Below are positions 1-9,262 of a DNA stretch of 64,000 nucleotides, piece after piece. This DNA comes from Paenibacillus sp. YYML68 (GTDB taxonomy: Bacteria > Bacillota > Bacilli > Paenibacillales > NBRC-103111). Made by a program: the position numbers and the translations under genes. The DNA lies in contig NZ_BQYI01000001.1 of assembly GCF_027923405.1 (NCBI RefSeq), positions 1,776,501 to 1,840,500 on the forward strand, read 5' to 3'. The notes under the pieces are model-generated. The model was not told where the DNA came from, did no database searches, and worked only from the letters and a program-made list of their open reading frames with translations. The first letter of the stretch is position 1. The number at the start of each line of letters is the position of its first letter.

Positions 1-1
1 G

Positions 2-1537
2 GTAGATGGCCAAGTGTTCGGAGATTCGGAGCATAATCCGCGTACGATGGATAGTCACACTGAGCGTGAAGAAATTGTAGAAGCCCGTCAGTATGGTATC
101 GGGTATTCAACACGCTTCAGCAATACGATAAATCGCAATATGCTATATGTCGCGGTGCCGGTCCAGAAGGGTAGTGAGACAATAGGCTTCCTGCGCCTAG
201 CGATGAGCCTTGTAGAGGTTGAGAAATCCATTCGGAACGTGTGGTATGTGCTGCTGGGGGGGCTCGCCGCTGTGTTCCTGCTGGCTGCACTGATCAGCTA
301 CAGAGTGGCCTTCAGCATTACGAGGCCGATCGAGCTCGTTACGAAGGTTGCCCAGCAAATTACCGACATGAACTATAAGTACCGTGTAAGTGTGAATAAG
401 AAGGATGAGATTGGGCAACTCGGTAATGCGATTAATCGGATGGCTGACAGCCTGCAACTGCAGATGAATCGAATACGCGAGGATGAGAGTCGTCTGAAGA
501 GCGTTCTGGAGAATATGATCAGCGGTGTTGTCATGATCGATCGTGATGGGCAGATCGTGCTTCTGAACCGCTCAGCAGAGGAGATACTCGGCTTCTCGTC
601 ACAGGAGCTGCTGGGCAAGCGATTCGACCAGGCGAAGCAGCAGTTCGAATTTACACAGCTTATTCAGGAGTGCATTGATTCTAGATCGCCGCTTCGTGAT
701 GAGATGGTGTTCTATTATCCGACGGAGCGTATATTGGAGATTCATATGAATCCGATCTCGCAAACAGAAGACGACTGGTCCGGCATGCTTATCGTGCTGC
801 ACGATATTACGGCGGTCCGGCGCCTTGAACGTATGCGTAGTGAATTCGTCGCGAATGTATCCCATGAACTGAAGACGCCGATCGCGGCGGTGAAGGGCTT
901 CGCCGAGACGCTGCTCGCGGGAGCGCTTAACGATAAGGAGACGGCGCACTCGTTCCTGCAAATTATTCTTGATGAGAGTGAGCGCTTGAACCGACTCATC
1001 GGAGACATTCTGGAGCTGTCTAAAATCGAATCCAAGCGTATTCCGCTGCAGTTCTCACCTATTCATCTGGAGTCGTTCGTGAACAATTGTCTGAACGTAC
1101 TCAATACGCAAGCAGCTTCCAAGGACATCGAGCTGTCAATGCTCGTACCGGAATACATATATATGGAAGCGGACGAAGACCGACTGCGTCAAATTATGAT
1201 GAACCTGTTGTCCAACGGTATTAACTATACGCCAGAGGGCGGAAGTGTTACCGTGAAGGTCGAACACATTATGAGCGGCAACGATTCGGGAGAAGGGGAT
1301 TGGGTTCGATTTACAATCGTAGATACGGGAATTGGTATTCCACGTAAAGACATACCGCGAATTTTCGAGCGATTCTACAGGGTGGACAAGGCACGCTCCA
1401 GAGGGTCAGGCGGAACCGGTCTAGGCTTATCGATTGTGAAGCATCTTGTCGAGCTGCATCAAGGGAATATTCGTGTGGAAAGTGAAGTAGGCGTAGGCTC
1501 GAAATTTATTATTGATATGCCGTTAATTCACTCTTAA
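2..1537 (+). CDS. phoR: PhoR-type sensor histidine kinase, 5' end outside window
   Basis: Membrane sensor kinase, probably of the phosphate-starvation PhoPR pair. The reading frame is open to the window edge (codons from base 2), so the N-terminus and first membrane segment are missing. Visible in order: the end of an extracytoplasmic sensor domain, a membrane helix (about nt 240-315), HAMP, PAS (about nt 480-820), HisKA with phospho-acceptor His in VSHELKTP (His codon 863-865), and HATPase_c with N box (NLLSNGINY), G1 (DTGIGIP) and G2 (GGTGLGLSIV). Context with phoP-like and pst genes supports the name. A PnpS/ResE-like kinase cannot be excluded from sequence alone. The regulator follows 100 nt downstream rather than preceding it. 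Confidence 0.85.
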   Translation, partial: VDGQVFGDSEHNPRTMDSHTEREEIVEARQYGIGYSTRFSNTINRNMLYVAVPVQKGSETIGFLRLAMSLVEVEKSIRNVWYVLLGGLAAVFLLAALISYRVAFSITRPIELVTKVAQQITDMNYKYRVSVNKKDEIGQLGNAINRMADSLQLQMNRIREDESRLKSVLENMISGVVMIDRDGQIVLLNRSAEEILGFSSQELLGKRFDQAKQQFEFTQLIQECIDSRSPLRDEMVFYYPTERILEIHMNPISQTEDDWSGMLIVLHDITAVRRLERMRSEFVANVSHELKTPIAAVKGFAETLLAGALNDKETAHSFLQIILDESERLNRLIGDILELSKIESKRIPLQFSPIHLESFVNNCLNVLNTQAASKDIELSMLVPEYIYMEADEDRLRQIMMNLLSNGINYTPEGGSVTVKVEHIMSGNDSGEGDWVRFTIVDTGIGIPRKDIPRIFERFYRVDKARSRGSGGTGLGLSIVKHLVELHQGNIRVESEVGVGSKFIIDMPLIHS

Positions 1538-1637
1538 ACAAGCGTTATTGCACATTTTCGACCTCATGTATGGTTTGTCAACTCCTATCGGCTATGTTAA
1601 GCTACATAGTATATAGATCATAAGTCGGGGGAATCCC

Positions 1638-2354
1638 ATGCCACAAAAAATATTAGTTATTGAAGATGAGCCTACGTTAGCAAGATTGCTATCTTATAAC
1701 TTGTCCCAAGAAGGCTATGAAACGAAGGTTGTGGACCACGGGAGTGACGGGCTGCAAGCAGCACTCCAGCAGCAATTCGATCTAATCATTCTTGATATAA
1801 TGCTTCCGGGTATGAACGGCTTTGAGATTTTGTCCAAGCTTCGCCAGAAGGGGAATCGGACTCCGGTCATTATATTGACAGCGCGCAACGCGGAGGAAGA
1901 GGTCGTACAAGGTCTGAAGTACGGAGCTGACGATTATATTACGAAGCCGTTCGGCGTTGCGGAGCTGCTGGCGCGTGTATCGGCTGTACTTCGGAGAACG
2001 ATGTCGGAGGAGGGCTCGTCGGATAAGCCTTCCAGCGGTGAGAAGGTCATTACGGTTGGCGAGCTGCTTATATATCCGGAGAAATATGAAGTCGTACTGG
2101 GCGGAGAATCAATTCCGCTCCGTCCGAAGGAGTTCGAGGTGCTGCTGTACTTGGTTCAGAGGCCGGGTGTTGTAGTGACAAGAGATGACCTGATGAACAT
2201 CGTATGGGGCTTCGATTATATCGGTGGTCAGCGTACGGTGGATGTTCATGTCAGCTCACTTCGCAAGAAGCTGGAGATGAATCAGGAATCGGTACAGATC
2301 GAATCGATCCGGGGTGTCGGCTACAAGCTGGTGACGTCTCCGGTGAAGAAATAG
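1638..2354 (+). CDS. phoP: PhoP-type OmpR-family response regulator
   Basis: DNA-binding response regulator of 238 aa. The receiver domain (1-120) has the acidic pocket (EDE at 9-11), phospho-acceptor Asp in LIILDIMLP and Lys in TKPFG. A winged-helix Trans_reg_C domain (about 140-234) contains LRPKEFEVLLYL, TVDVHVSSLRKKLE and IRGVGYKL. The C-terminal domain resembles Bacillus PhoP more than other OmpR members. The start follows GGGGGAATCCC. It probably binds the TTTACA-type repeats upstream of pstS and the EAL-GGDEF gene. The kinase gene lies upstream, the reverse of the usual phoP-phoR order; a further regulator could lie before the window. Confidence 0.85.
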   Translation: MPQKILVIEDEPTLARLLSYNLSQEGYETKVVDHGSDGLQAALQQQFDLIILDIMLPGMNGFEILSKLRQKGNRTPVIILTARNAEEEVVQGLKYGADDYITKPFGVAELLARVSAVLRRTMSEEGSSDKPSSGEKVITVGELLIYPEKYEVVLGGESIPLRPKEFEVLLYLVQRPGVVVTRDDLMNIVWGFDYIGGQRTVDVHVSSLRKKLEMNQESVQIESIRGVGYKLVTSPVKK

Positions 2355-2370
2355 TTGATGATACGGTTAT

Positions 2371-2403
2371 AAGAGAAAGGGCCCCGACAGGGCCCTTTCT
2401 CTT
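2371..2403 (+). terminator. Intrinsic terminator after phoP
   Basis: A perfect 14-bp inverted repeat (2371-2384 with 2390-2403) around a 5-nt loop, 16 nt after the phoP stop. The AAGAGAAA/TTTCTCTT ends supply T-rich sequence on both strands, so it can also serve the converging chemoreceptor gene that ends at 2425. Confidence 0.85.
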
Positions 2404-2424
2404 ACCTAGTTTCCTTGGCTGATA

Positions 2425-4392
2425 CTAGACGGAAACGAGTTTTTTCTCCTTCTCCTCAACCTTCTCTTCCTCGTTAGTTACTTCCTTCTCTATATGCTTC
2501 TCCTCTTGCATATCTTCTTGCCGGATCTCTTCCTTAAGCTCGATTACATCTCCAACTGGTTTACTCGGTGATTGGACATCGTCATTGGCAGTAGTCTGCG
2601 CCGCCGCTTCCGGTTCATCTTGGGCAGGGTCGGCAATGATGATGGCTTCTTCTTCTGTAGTAATACGGAATCTATTGATTTCACTCGACAGCCACTCGGC
2701 AAGCTCTAGAATGTCATCGGCTTCCTTCGCAACCTGATGAATGGCTGCATCCTGCTGCAAGGAGGAGGAGTTCACCTGCTCGACTCCTGCGGCTGTTTCT
2801 TGGGCGATGGCAGCTACTTGATGAACCGTTTCAATGAGCTGATTATTCTTATGCTCGGTTGCTTCAATACGCTTATGGATTTGATTAATGTAGTCCGACA
2901 GCTCGTCCATGGAGGTGCGAATATCTGTGAACGATTGCAGACTTTCGTTCATTTTGCCGTTCTGCTGCTCGAAGGAATCTTTGACCTCGGACAAGCTTAC
3001 GGCAAGTCCATGAATTTGGGTTGTCAACGACTTGACGATCCCGCTAATGATTTTCGACGATTCGTTCGTCTGTGTAGAGAGTTGTCTGACTTCCTCGGCA
3101 ATGACAGAGAAGCCTTTGCCGTGCTCTCCGGCTCTTGCAGCCTCGATGGCAGCATTGAGCGCAAGCACATTCGTTTGTGTAGAGATGTCGGATATCGAAT
3201 TTACAATTTTGCCGATCTGAACGGAGCTTTGAGTCAGGCTATCAAGCGCGTTATATACTTGATGCAGCGTTGCTTCGGATTGTGTGGCTGCTGCTTGTAA
3301 GCCTTCCATTGATTTAGAGCCCGTATGCGTGTTGAACGCCGCTTCGCGGCTTCTGCGCTGTACGGTATCAATAAACTGTGCGATATCGCGAACTTGATCG
3401 GACAACTCAGAGATGGTGAAGGAGCTCGTCTCGGAGAAGAGCGCCTGCTGCTCGGCTCCTGTTGATATTTCTTGAATGGCCCGTACAATCTCCTTATTCG
3501 AGGCTGCGGTAGAGCTGGAGAACTCCTTGAATACGATGGAGTGCTTCGTTAACGATTGAGCAATTTGCTGGGAGCTTGCGAGCATCGACCTTACTTCCTC
3601 GATCATTTGATCGAAATCTCGGCTCAGTTGACCAAGCTCGTCCTTCGAGCTGTTATTGATCTTGCTCGTCAGATCGCCTTTCGCGATTTGCCGGACGGCC
3701 TTCTGCAGCTTCGTGATCGAGGCTGCGAACGACTGGATCAGCATGAAGGCAATGACAGAGCTGACGACAATGACTGTAATGATCGTGATGAGAGAGGCCG
3801 ACTGGGATTCGCTCAGTATCGCGTTAGAGCTTGCGATAGCGGCGTGCACATCTTGGACATAAGCGGTATTGAATTGATCGACGAGCTCAAAAATATATTC
3901 CTTATGTACCTGCGACATGTCATGTATGCGAGCCATTTGATCATACTTTTCTTCTGTGGTCAGACTGTTGTTTTGAGATACTTCTATAATAGTATCAAAA
4001 GTAGCTGTATATTCAGTTGACGTGTTGGTCAGTCTTGCAGACCACTTGCGTTGATCTGCATTAGCTGCTGTAGCAGCAACCTGCTCAACCAGCTGCATGA
4101 ATTGAGTCTTCTTCCCCGTAAATAATGTAATGAACTTCTCGTCTTGGGATATAATAAATGCGGACTTGATTGAATCAATTTCATTAGTGTTGACCTTAAG
4201 CTGCATCGCTAGCTGCTGCTTGTTCATTTCCGCGTTCTGATGCAAAACCTGACTATGAATCTCATTAATCTGGTTCTTGTTGTAGGAGGAGGCTGCGGCG
4301 AATATAGCGAGTAGGGCAACAAAGCTTAGAATCAGTTTAAGCTTGAGGCTTAGATGCGGCAGTTTGAGCTTGCTTAATAATCTGGTAAACAC
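2425..4392 (-). CDS. Methyl-accepting chemotaxis protein
   Basis: Transmembrane chemoreceptor of about 655 aa. GTG at 4390-4392 is chosen because GGAGGG lies 7 nt upstream; the longer open frame has no ribosome site. Membrane helix about 18-38, extracytoplasmic four-helix-bundle-type sensor (40-205), second membrane helix (about 208-230), HAMP, then a long MCP signalling coiled coil with the hairpin tip around NVLALNAAIEAARAGEHGKG. The C-terminal 70 residues are an acidic, Glu/Lys-rich tail with no CheR-binding pentapeptide. The ligand cannot be told. Location between phoP and the pst operon, plus two Pho-like hexamers upstream, hints at a phosphate link. Confidence 0.93.
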   Translation of the reverse strand: MFTRLLSKLKLPHLSLKLKLILSFVALLAIFAAASSYNKNQINEIHSQVLHQNAEMNKQQLAMQLKVNTNEIDSIKSAFIISQDEKFITLFTGKKTQFMQLVEQVAATAANADQRKWSARLTNTSTEYTATFDTIIEVSQNNSLTTEEKYDQMARIHDMSQVHKEYIFELVDQFNTAYVQDVHAAIASSNAILSESQSASLITIITVIVVSSVIAFMLIQSFAASITKLQKAVRQIAKGDLTSKINNSSKDELGQLSRDFDQMIEEVRSMLASSQQIAQSLTKHSIVFKEFSSSTAASNKEIVRAIQEISTGAEQQALFSETSSFTISELSDQVRDIAQFIDTVQRRSREAAFNTHTGSKSMEGLQAAATQSEATLHQVYNALDSLTQSSVQIGKIVNSISDISTQTNVLALNAAIEAARAGEHGKGFSVIAEEVRQLSTQTNESSKIISGIVKSLTTQIHGLAVSLSEVKDSFEQQNGKMNESLQSFTDIRTSMDELSDYINQIHKRIEATEHKNNQLIETVHQVAAIAQETAAGVEQVNSSSLQQDAAIHQVAKEADDILELAEWLSSEINRFRITTEEEAIIIADPAQDEPEAAAQTTANDDVQSPSKPVGDVIELKEEIRQEDMQEEKHIEKEVTNEEEKVEEKEKKLVSV

Positions 4393-4515
4393 GTGAATTC
4401 CCTCCTGATAAATGTGTAAATGAATAATGAAGACGAGCGGCGCGTTTACTAAACATTCAAATTTAATAAAGTAATTACATTGTACTATTAATAGATTAAA
4501 GGACAATGTGCAAAA

Positions 4516-4532
4516 AGTTAAATCCATGTAAA
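4516..4532 (-). promoter_or_regulatory. Possible Pho-box half array upstream of chemoreceptor gene
   Basis: On the minus strand TTTACA (4527-4532) and TTAACT (4516-4521) are separated by 5 nt, the 11-bp period of PhoP-binding hexamers. A third in-phase copy is not clear, so this is weaker than the arrays at 4606 and 9146. It lies about 125 nt before the chemoreceptor start. Confidence 0.4.
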
Positions 4533-4605
4533 ATTTGTCGAATAACTGCGCTTTTTTGTTGCAAAATCTAGGAGGAAAAGATTACCTGATAGATTTCGAG
4601 TCTAT

Positions 4606-4622
4606 TTTACATAGATTTTACA
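4606..4622 (+). promoter_or_regulatory. Pho box upstream of pstS
   Basis: Two exact TTTACA hexamers (4606-4611 and 4617-4622) with a 5-nt spacer match the TT(A/C/T)ACA direct repeats at 11-bp period that PhoP~P binds in Bacillus. A degenerate third repeat (TTCGAG, 4595-4600) is in phase upstream. Position about 85-100 nt before the pstS start is as expected for an activated Pho promoter. Confidence 0.75.
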
Positions 4623-4704
4623 AACGATTGAAATAGCGAAAACAAATGAGGGGTAACATAGCGAATGTGGATGAAAAACATATAATTATTAAGGAGTGGT
4701 CAAG

Positions 4705-5697
4705 TTGTTTAAGAAAAGCACTTTGGCAGTAACTGCAGTTGCAATGGCATTGTCTCTCGGAGCATGTGGTACTAAAACTGAAGAAAACACTCAAGGCAGC
4801 ACACCAGCACCGACAAACACAGAGAAGCCTGCTGATAAGGCTGCTGCACCTGCTCTGAAGGGCGAAATCAAAGTTGATGGCTCCTCCACAGTATTCCCGA
4901 TCTCCCAGGCCGTAGCCGAAGAGTTCATGAAGAAAAATAAAGAAGTTAAAATTACTGTCGGCGAATCCGGCTCCTCCAACGGTGCGAAGAAGCTGATCGG
5001 CGGCGAGATCGATATCGCGGACATGTCTCGTAAATTCAAGGCAGCTGAGTATGAAGAGCTGAAGACAAAGCAAGGTACAGAAGCTGTTGAAATGCCAGTG
5101 GCTCTTGATGGTATCACGGTTGTTCTGAACAAGAAAAACACATTTGCAAAAGAAATGACAGTTGAAGAGCTGAAAAAGATTTGGTCCAAGGACAGCAAGA
5201 TCAAGAAGTGGAACGAAGTTCGTCCTGAATGGCCTGATAAAGAAATCAAGCTTTACGGTCCTGGTACAGCATCCGGTACGTTCGAGTTCTTCACTGAAGC
5301 AATCAACGGTAAAGCGAAGGAATCCCGTGCGGATTACACAGCTTCCGAGGATGACAACGTACTTGTTAAGGGCGTAGCTGGCGATGAGTTCGCTCTTGGT
5401 TACTTCGGCTTCTCCTACTACAAGGAGAACGAGGACAAGCTGACAGCAGTAGCAATCAAGAAGGACGCTGCAGCACCAGCTGTACTGCCTTCGAAGGAAA
5501 CGATCGAGAACTTCTCGTACGCTCCACTGTCCCGTGAAATCTATATCTACCCTACGAAGAAAGCTCTTGAGCAACCGCACATCAAGGAATTTATCAAGTT
5601 CTACAACAGCGAAGAGGGCATGAAGCTTGTTGAAGCTGCGAAGTACATCCGTCTTCCAGATGCAACAATCAAGAAAAACCTTGAGAACGTAAAGTAG
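4705..5697 (+). CDS. pstS: Phosphate-binding lipoprotein PstS
   Basis: Periplasmic-type binding protein of the high-affinity phosphate ABC importer, lipid-anchored outside the membrane. TTG at 4705 is chosen because AAGGAG (4691-4696) lies 8 nt before it; a GTG at 4696 would overlap the ribosome site. The signal peptide ends in a lipobox (SLGAC, Cys about 20). Phosphate-binding loops are visible: DGSSTVFP near residue 50, GESGSSNGAKK near 86, DIADMSR, and GTASGTFEFF near 190. Length (330 aa) fits the family. First gene of pstSCAB-phoU; a hairpin separates it from pstC. Confidence 0.96.
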   Translation: MFKKSTLAVTAVAMALSLGACGTKTEENTQGSTPAPTNTEKPADKAAAPALKGEIKVDGSSTVFPISQAVAEEFMKKNKEVKITVGESGSSNGAKKLIGGEIDIADMSRKFKAAEYEELKTKQGTEAVEMPVALDGITVVLNKKNTFAKEMTVEELKKIWSKDSKIKKWNEVRPEWPDKEIKLYGPGTASGTFEFFTEAINGKAKESRADYTASEDDNVLVKGVAGDEFALGYFGFSYYKENEDKLTAVAIKKDAAAPAVLPSKETIENFSYAPLSREIYIYPTKKALEQPHIKEFIKFYNSEEGMKLVEAAKYIRLPDATIKKNLENVK

Positions 5698-5728
5698 TTT
5701 TGATAAAATAAACCATTGTCATGTACTG

Positions 5729-5772
5729 AAAACCGTGACGCTCCAATTTGCATCAATGGGGGTCACGGTTTT
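5729..5772 (+). terminator. Hairpin between pstS and pstC (partial terminator)
   Basis: An 11-bp perfect stem (5729-5739 with 5762-5772) with a 22-nt loop ends in GGTTTT. Such a stem after pstS commonly lets most transcripts end or protects pstS mRNA, making more binding protein than permease. That role here is inference. Confidence 0.65.
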
Positions 5773-5811
5773 CACAATATTAATTGCTTTACACGGGGGA
5801 ATGTAACGATC

Positions 5812-6738
5812 ATGGACAAAGTTGCGGATTCAGGTATGAAGGTGAACTACAAAAAGAAGAATAGCGTATTATCCTCCGATGTGCTGATACCTAAAATATT
5901 AGCCTTTTTTGCTGTCATCTCGGTTCTTACGACGGTTGGAATTGTAGCCATCCTCGTCATTGAATCGCTGGGCTTTTTTAGGGAGGTTCCGTTTTGGACC
6001 TTTATCAGCGGTACGAATTGGACACCACTATTCGAACCACCGAGCTTTGGAGTGTTGCCGCTTGTGACAGGAACGCTCTTAATTACTATAATCGCAAGTA
6101 TTGTTGCCATCCCGATCGGTCTTGGCTCGGCCATTTACTTAAGTGAGTATGCAAACCCGAAGGTTCGTAACATCGTTAAGCCTATCCTTGAAATACTGGC
6201 AGGAGTACCGACGATTGTATATGGCTTCTTCGCCCTGACGTTCGTCACTCCGATCATTCGCTTCATCATCCCGCAGACGGAAATATTCAATGCACTTAGT
6301 GCAGGTATTGTGGTTGGTATTATGATTATACCGATCATATCTTCAATGAGTGAGGACGCTATGGTAGCTGTTCCTAATGCGCTGCGTAATGGCGCATATG
6401 CGCTGGGGGCAACAAAGCTTGAGGTTGCGCTGAAAATTGTGTTGCCAGCGGCTTTGTCCGGTGTCGTTGCTTCGTTCGTGCTTGGCATTTCCCGGGCAAT
6501 CGGGGAAACGATGATTGTTACGCTCGCGGCAGGCAGTATGGCCGTTATGGCATACAATCCGCTTCAAAGTATTCAGACGCTGACAGCATATATCGTTTCG
6601 GTCAGCTCCGGTGATACTCAATATGGCTCTACCGAATACTTAACCATTTATGCGGTAGGTATAACGCTCTTCGTAATGACATTAGTGATGAATATTCTGG
6701 CAAGCTATATCTCCAGAAAGTTCAGGGAGGAATATTGA
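5812..6738 (+). CDS. pstC: Phosphate ABC transporter permease PstC
   Basis: Integral membrane permease of the Pst importer, 308 aa from ATG at 5812 (GGGGGA 11 nt upstream); the open frame extends further upstream without a ribosome site. Six hydrophobic segments begin about residue 25. The EAA-loop signature is visible (ALGATKLEVALKIVLPAALSGV), as is GVPTIVYGFFALTF. The stop codon overlaps the pstA start (TGATG), indicating translational coupling. Confidence 0.95.
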   Translation: MDKVADSGMKVNYKKKNSVLSSDVLIPKILAFFAVISVLTTVGIVAILVIESLGFFREVPFWTFISGTNWTPLFEPPSFGVLPLVTGTLLITIIASIVAIPIGLGSAIYLSEYANPKVRNIVKPILEILAGVPTIVYGFFALTFVTPIIRFIIPQTEIFNALSAGIVVGIMIIPIISSMSEDAMVAVPNALRNGAYALGATKLEVALKIVLPAALSGVVASFVLGISRAIGETMIVTLAAGSMAVMAYNPLQSIQTLTAYIVSVSSGDTQYGSTEYLTIYAVGITLFVMTLVMNILASYISRKFREEY

Positions 6739-7607
6739 TGGATAGCAAAGCGGACTTAAAGCATATTAGCGCGAGAAAACGGAAAAACAAGCTTTACCAT
6801 CAATTGTTCTTGTCTGCAACACTTTTCGGGATCGTGGCGCTTGCCTTGCTGCTTATACAAGTTCTCGTGCAAGGAATTGGCTGGCTCGATTGGGATTTCA
6901 TCACGAATTACTCCTCACGCTTGCCTGAGCGTGCCGGTATTCTCGCCGCATTAGTTGGAACGTTCTATTTGATGTTGATTACCGCACCGCTTACGTTTTT
7001 CATTGGAGTTGCAACTGCACTCTATCTGGAGGAGTATGCGAAGGATACAAGGTTTAGTCGTATGATTCAAACGAATATTTCGAACCTGGCAGGAGTACCT
7101 TCGATCGTGTACGGCTTGCTCGGATTAACCGTATTCGTCCGCTTGCTTGGGCTGGAGCGAAGCCTGCTGTCGGGTGCGCTGACCATGACCTTGCTCGTCC
7201 TGCCGATTATTATTGTGTCTTCTCAGGAAGCGATCAAGACGGTGTCTCAGTCGCTTCGCAATGCTTCGTTCGCACTTGGCGCTAACCGTTGGCAGACGAT
7301 CGTTCGGGTTGTATTGCCTTCCGCCTTGCCTGGTATTTTGACCGGTTCAATCTTGTCCTTGTCCCGTGCAATCGGTGAGACTGCTCCGTTGATCGTGATC
7401 GGTGCCGTAGCCTATATCGCGTTCTTGCCAAGGTCGCCGTTCGACACGTTCACCGTTATGCCGATTCAGATATATAACTGGGCGAGTCAGCCTCAAGAGG
7501 AGTTTGCCTACGTTGCGGCCGCGGGTATTATTTTGTTGCTTATTATGCTGTTAAGCATGAATGCTTTTGCGATTTATTTGCGTAACAAGTACCAGAGGAA
7601 GCAGTAG
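6738..7607 (+). CDS. pstA: Phosphate ABC transporter permease PstA
   Basis: Second membrane permease of the Pst importer, 289 aa. The start ATG shares its A with the pstC stop; GGGAGG lies 8 nt upstream. Six membrane segments; motifs [12 protein letters not shown] and the EAA loop ([21 protein letters not shown]) mark the PstA/CysTW permease family. The pstB start is 13 nt after its stop, with the stop codon contributing to the pstB ribosome site. Confidence 0.95.
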   Translation: MDSKADLKHISARKRKNKLYHQLFLSATLFGIVALALLLIQVLVQGIGWLDWDFITNYSSRLPERAGILAALVGTFYLMLITAPLTFFIGVATALYLEEYAKDTRFSRMIQTNISNLAGVPSIVYGLLGLTVFVRLLGLERSLLSGALTMTLLVLPIIIVSSQEAIKTVSQSLRNASFALGANRWQTIVRVVLPSALPGILTGSILSLSRAIGETAPLIVIGAVAYIAFLPRSPFDTFTVMPIQIYNWASQPQEEFAYVAAAGIILLLIMLLSMNAFAIYLRNKYQRKQ

Positions 7608-7620
7608 GAGGATCAGGACG

Positions 7621-8376
7621 ATGACGACAATTGTCGATATTAAAAAATTGGATTTATACTATTCCGAGTTTCATGCTCTGAAAAAGGTCGATATGGACAT
7701 ATCCGAAAATTCCGTAACGGCATTCATCGGACCTTCCGGCTGCGGAAAGTCCACGTTGCTCCGAACGTTGAACCGGATGAATGACATGATCAAAGGAATT
7801 CGTATCGAAGGTCTTGTCAGCATCGATGGACAAAACATCTACGATCCGGATGTGAACGTGGAGCTGCTTCGTAAAAATATCGGGATGGTGTTCCAGCAGC
7901 CGAATCCGTTCCCTAAGTCCATCTATGATAACGTAGCCTACGGTCCGCGTATTCATGGTATTACAGATAAAGAGAAGCTGGATCATATCGTGGAATCGAG
8001 CTTGAAGGCTGCTGCACTATGGACAGAGGTATCCGGCAACTTGAAGAAGTCCGCTTACGGCTTATCCGGCGGACAGCAGCAGCGTCTGTGTATCGCCCGA
8101 GCGCTTGCGGTCAATCCTCGTATTTTGCTGATGGACGAACCGACTTCAGCGCTTGACCCGATTTCTACTCTTAAGATCGAGGAGCTGATTCGGGAGCTAC
8201 GCGATAAGTATACAATTGTCATTGTAACGCATAATATGCAGCAAGCGGCACGTATTTCCGACTTTACTTCGTTCTTCTTGAACGGCGAGGTTATTGAATC
8301 CGACCAAACGGAGAAAATATTCACGACGCCAACAGATCAGCGTACAGAAGATTATATTACCGGACGATTTGGTTAA
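7621..8376 (+). CDS. pstB: Phosphate ABC transporter ATPase PstB
   Basis: Cytoplasmic ATPase of the importer, 251 aa. ATG at 7621 follows AGGAGG at 7607-7612; the open frame upstream overlaps pstA and is not used. Walker [11 protein letters not shown]-loop VFQQPNPFP (typical of PstB), ABC signature LSGGQQQR, Walker [13 protein letters not shown] and the switch His in VTHNMQQA are all present. Followed 27 nt later by phoU. Confidence 0.97.
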   Translation: MTTIVDIKKLDLYYSEFHALKKVDMDISENSVTAFIGPSGCGKSTLLRTLNRMNDMIKGIRIEGLVSIDGQNIYDPDVNVELLRKNIGMVFQQPNPFPKSIYDNVAYGPRIHGITDKEKLDHIVESSLKAAALWTEVSGNLKKSAYGLSGGQQQRLCIARALAVNPRILLMDEPTSALDPISTLKIEELIRELRDKYTIVIVTHNMQQAARISDFTSFFLNGEVIESDQTEKIFTTPTDQRTEDYITGRFG

Positions 8377-8403
8377 TATACATACAAGAAGGAGGTCGAG
8401 TGT

Positions 8404-9063
8404 ATGGACACGAGATCTAATTTCCATCAATCAGTGGAAGATTTGCAGGCAGAGCTACTCAAGATGGGTAGCCTCGTTGAGGATAGTATTCAAGGTGCAG
8501 TGGAAGCTCTAGCCAAGCGTGACGAAGCGCTTTCTAAGCAAGTTGTTGATCAAGATGATCGTATTGATCATATGCTGCTTGAGATTGAGGAGAAATGCTT
8601 GCGTCTAATCGCGTTACAGCAGCCTATGGCAAGCGATCTCCGTATTATTGGTACAGCGCTGAAAATCGCCATCGATCTGGAGCGTATTGCCGATCATGCG
8701 GTTGATATTGCGAAAATTGCGTACCGTCTTGCGGGCAAGGATCCGATCAAGCCGCTTGAAATCATACCGAATATGGCGATTGTGGTAAAGACGATGCTAA
8801 GCGAAAGCTTGAAATCGTACACGGAGCGTAACATTCATCGCGCTTCAGCTCTGGCGGAAAGAGATGATGAAGCAGATAAGCTGTACAGTGCAGTCGTTGA
8901 AGAGATTAACGGTCTCATGACTAGTGATCTGGTAAGAAACCGCGAGCTGTCGCAATTGATGCTCGCTGCTCATTTCCTTGAGCGTGTAGGCGACCACACG
9001 ACGAATATCGGCGAAGGTGTAATCTACATGGTAACAGGCAAGCGTAAAGACTTGAACGTATAA
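8404..9063 (+). CDS. phoU: Phosphate transport regulator PhoU
   Basis: Cytoplasmic helical protein of 219 aa made of two PhoU repeats, each with the metal-binding E/DxxxD helices (DLERIADHAVDIAK near residue 95 and LERVGDHTTNIGEG near 198). It moderates PstB and the PhoR signal so that the Pho regulon stays off when phosphate is plentiful. Start supported by AAGGAGG. Last gene of the pst operon; a strong terminator follows. Confidence 0.95.
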   Translation: MDTRSNFHQSVEDLQAELLKMGSLVEDSIQGAVEALAKRDEALSKQVVDQDDRIDHMLLEIEEKCLRLIALQQPMASDLRIIGTALKIAIDLERIADHAVDIAKIAYRLAGKDPIKPLEIIPNMAIVVKTMLSESLKSYTERNIHRASALAERDDEADKLYSAVVEEINGLMTSDLVRNRELSQLMLAAHFLERVGDHTTNIGEGVIYMVTGKRKDLNV

Positions 9064-9080
9064 TACATTCAGCAGTATCA

Positions 9081-9112
9081 GGACCCTCCAGCATTGGCCG
9101 GAGGGTCCTTCA
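9081..9112 (+). terminator. Terminator after phoU
   Basis: GGACCCTCC (9081-9089) pairs with GGAGGGTCC (9100-9108) around a 10-nt loop and is followed by TTCATTTTAT. It closes the pst operon 18 nt after phoU. Confidence 0.85.
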
Positions 9113-9145
9113 TTTTATACAGAACTTTTATACAAAACATACTTT

Positions 9146-9222
9146 TCGACAAAATCTTAACATAACATTTACATAAATAGTCTACTTGATTTTACACTAG
9201 GTTCAATGACCTATGGTATGAT
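9146..9222 (+). promoter_or_regulatory. Pho box and -10 element before EAL-CBS-GGDEF gene
   Basis: Three hexamers lie in exact 11-bp phase: TCGACA (9146-9151), TTAACA (9157-9162) and TTTACA (9168-9173), each separated by 5 nt. Another TTTACA is at 9191-9196. A good -10 (TATGAT, 9217-9222) follows without a -35 at normal spacing, as expected for a promoter that needs an activator. The layout closely resembles PhoP-activated promoters. Confidence 0.65.
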
Positions 9223-9262
9223 ACTGATTAAGAAGATTTCCAATAGTAAGTAGGGATGCTTA

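Noticed and set aside
4618-5580. 320-codon minus-strand frame over pstS
   Set aside because: Antisense shadow of pstS; Cys/Phe-rich nonsense composition.
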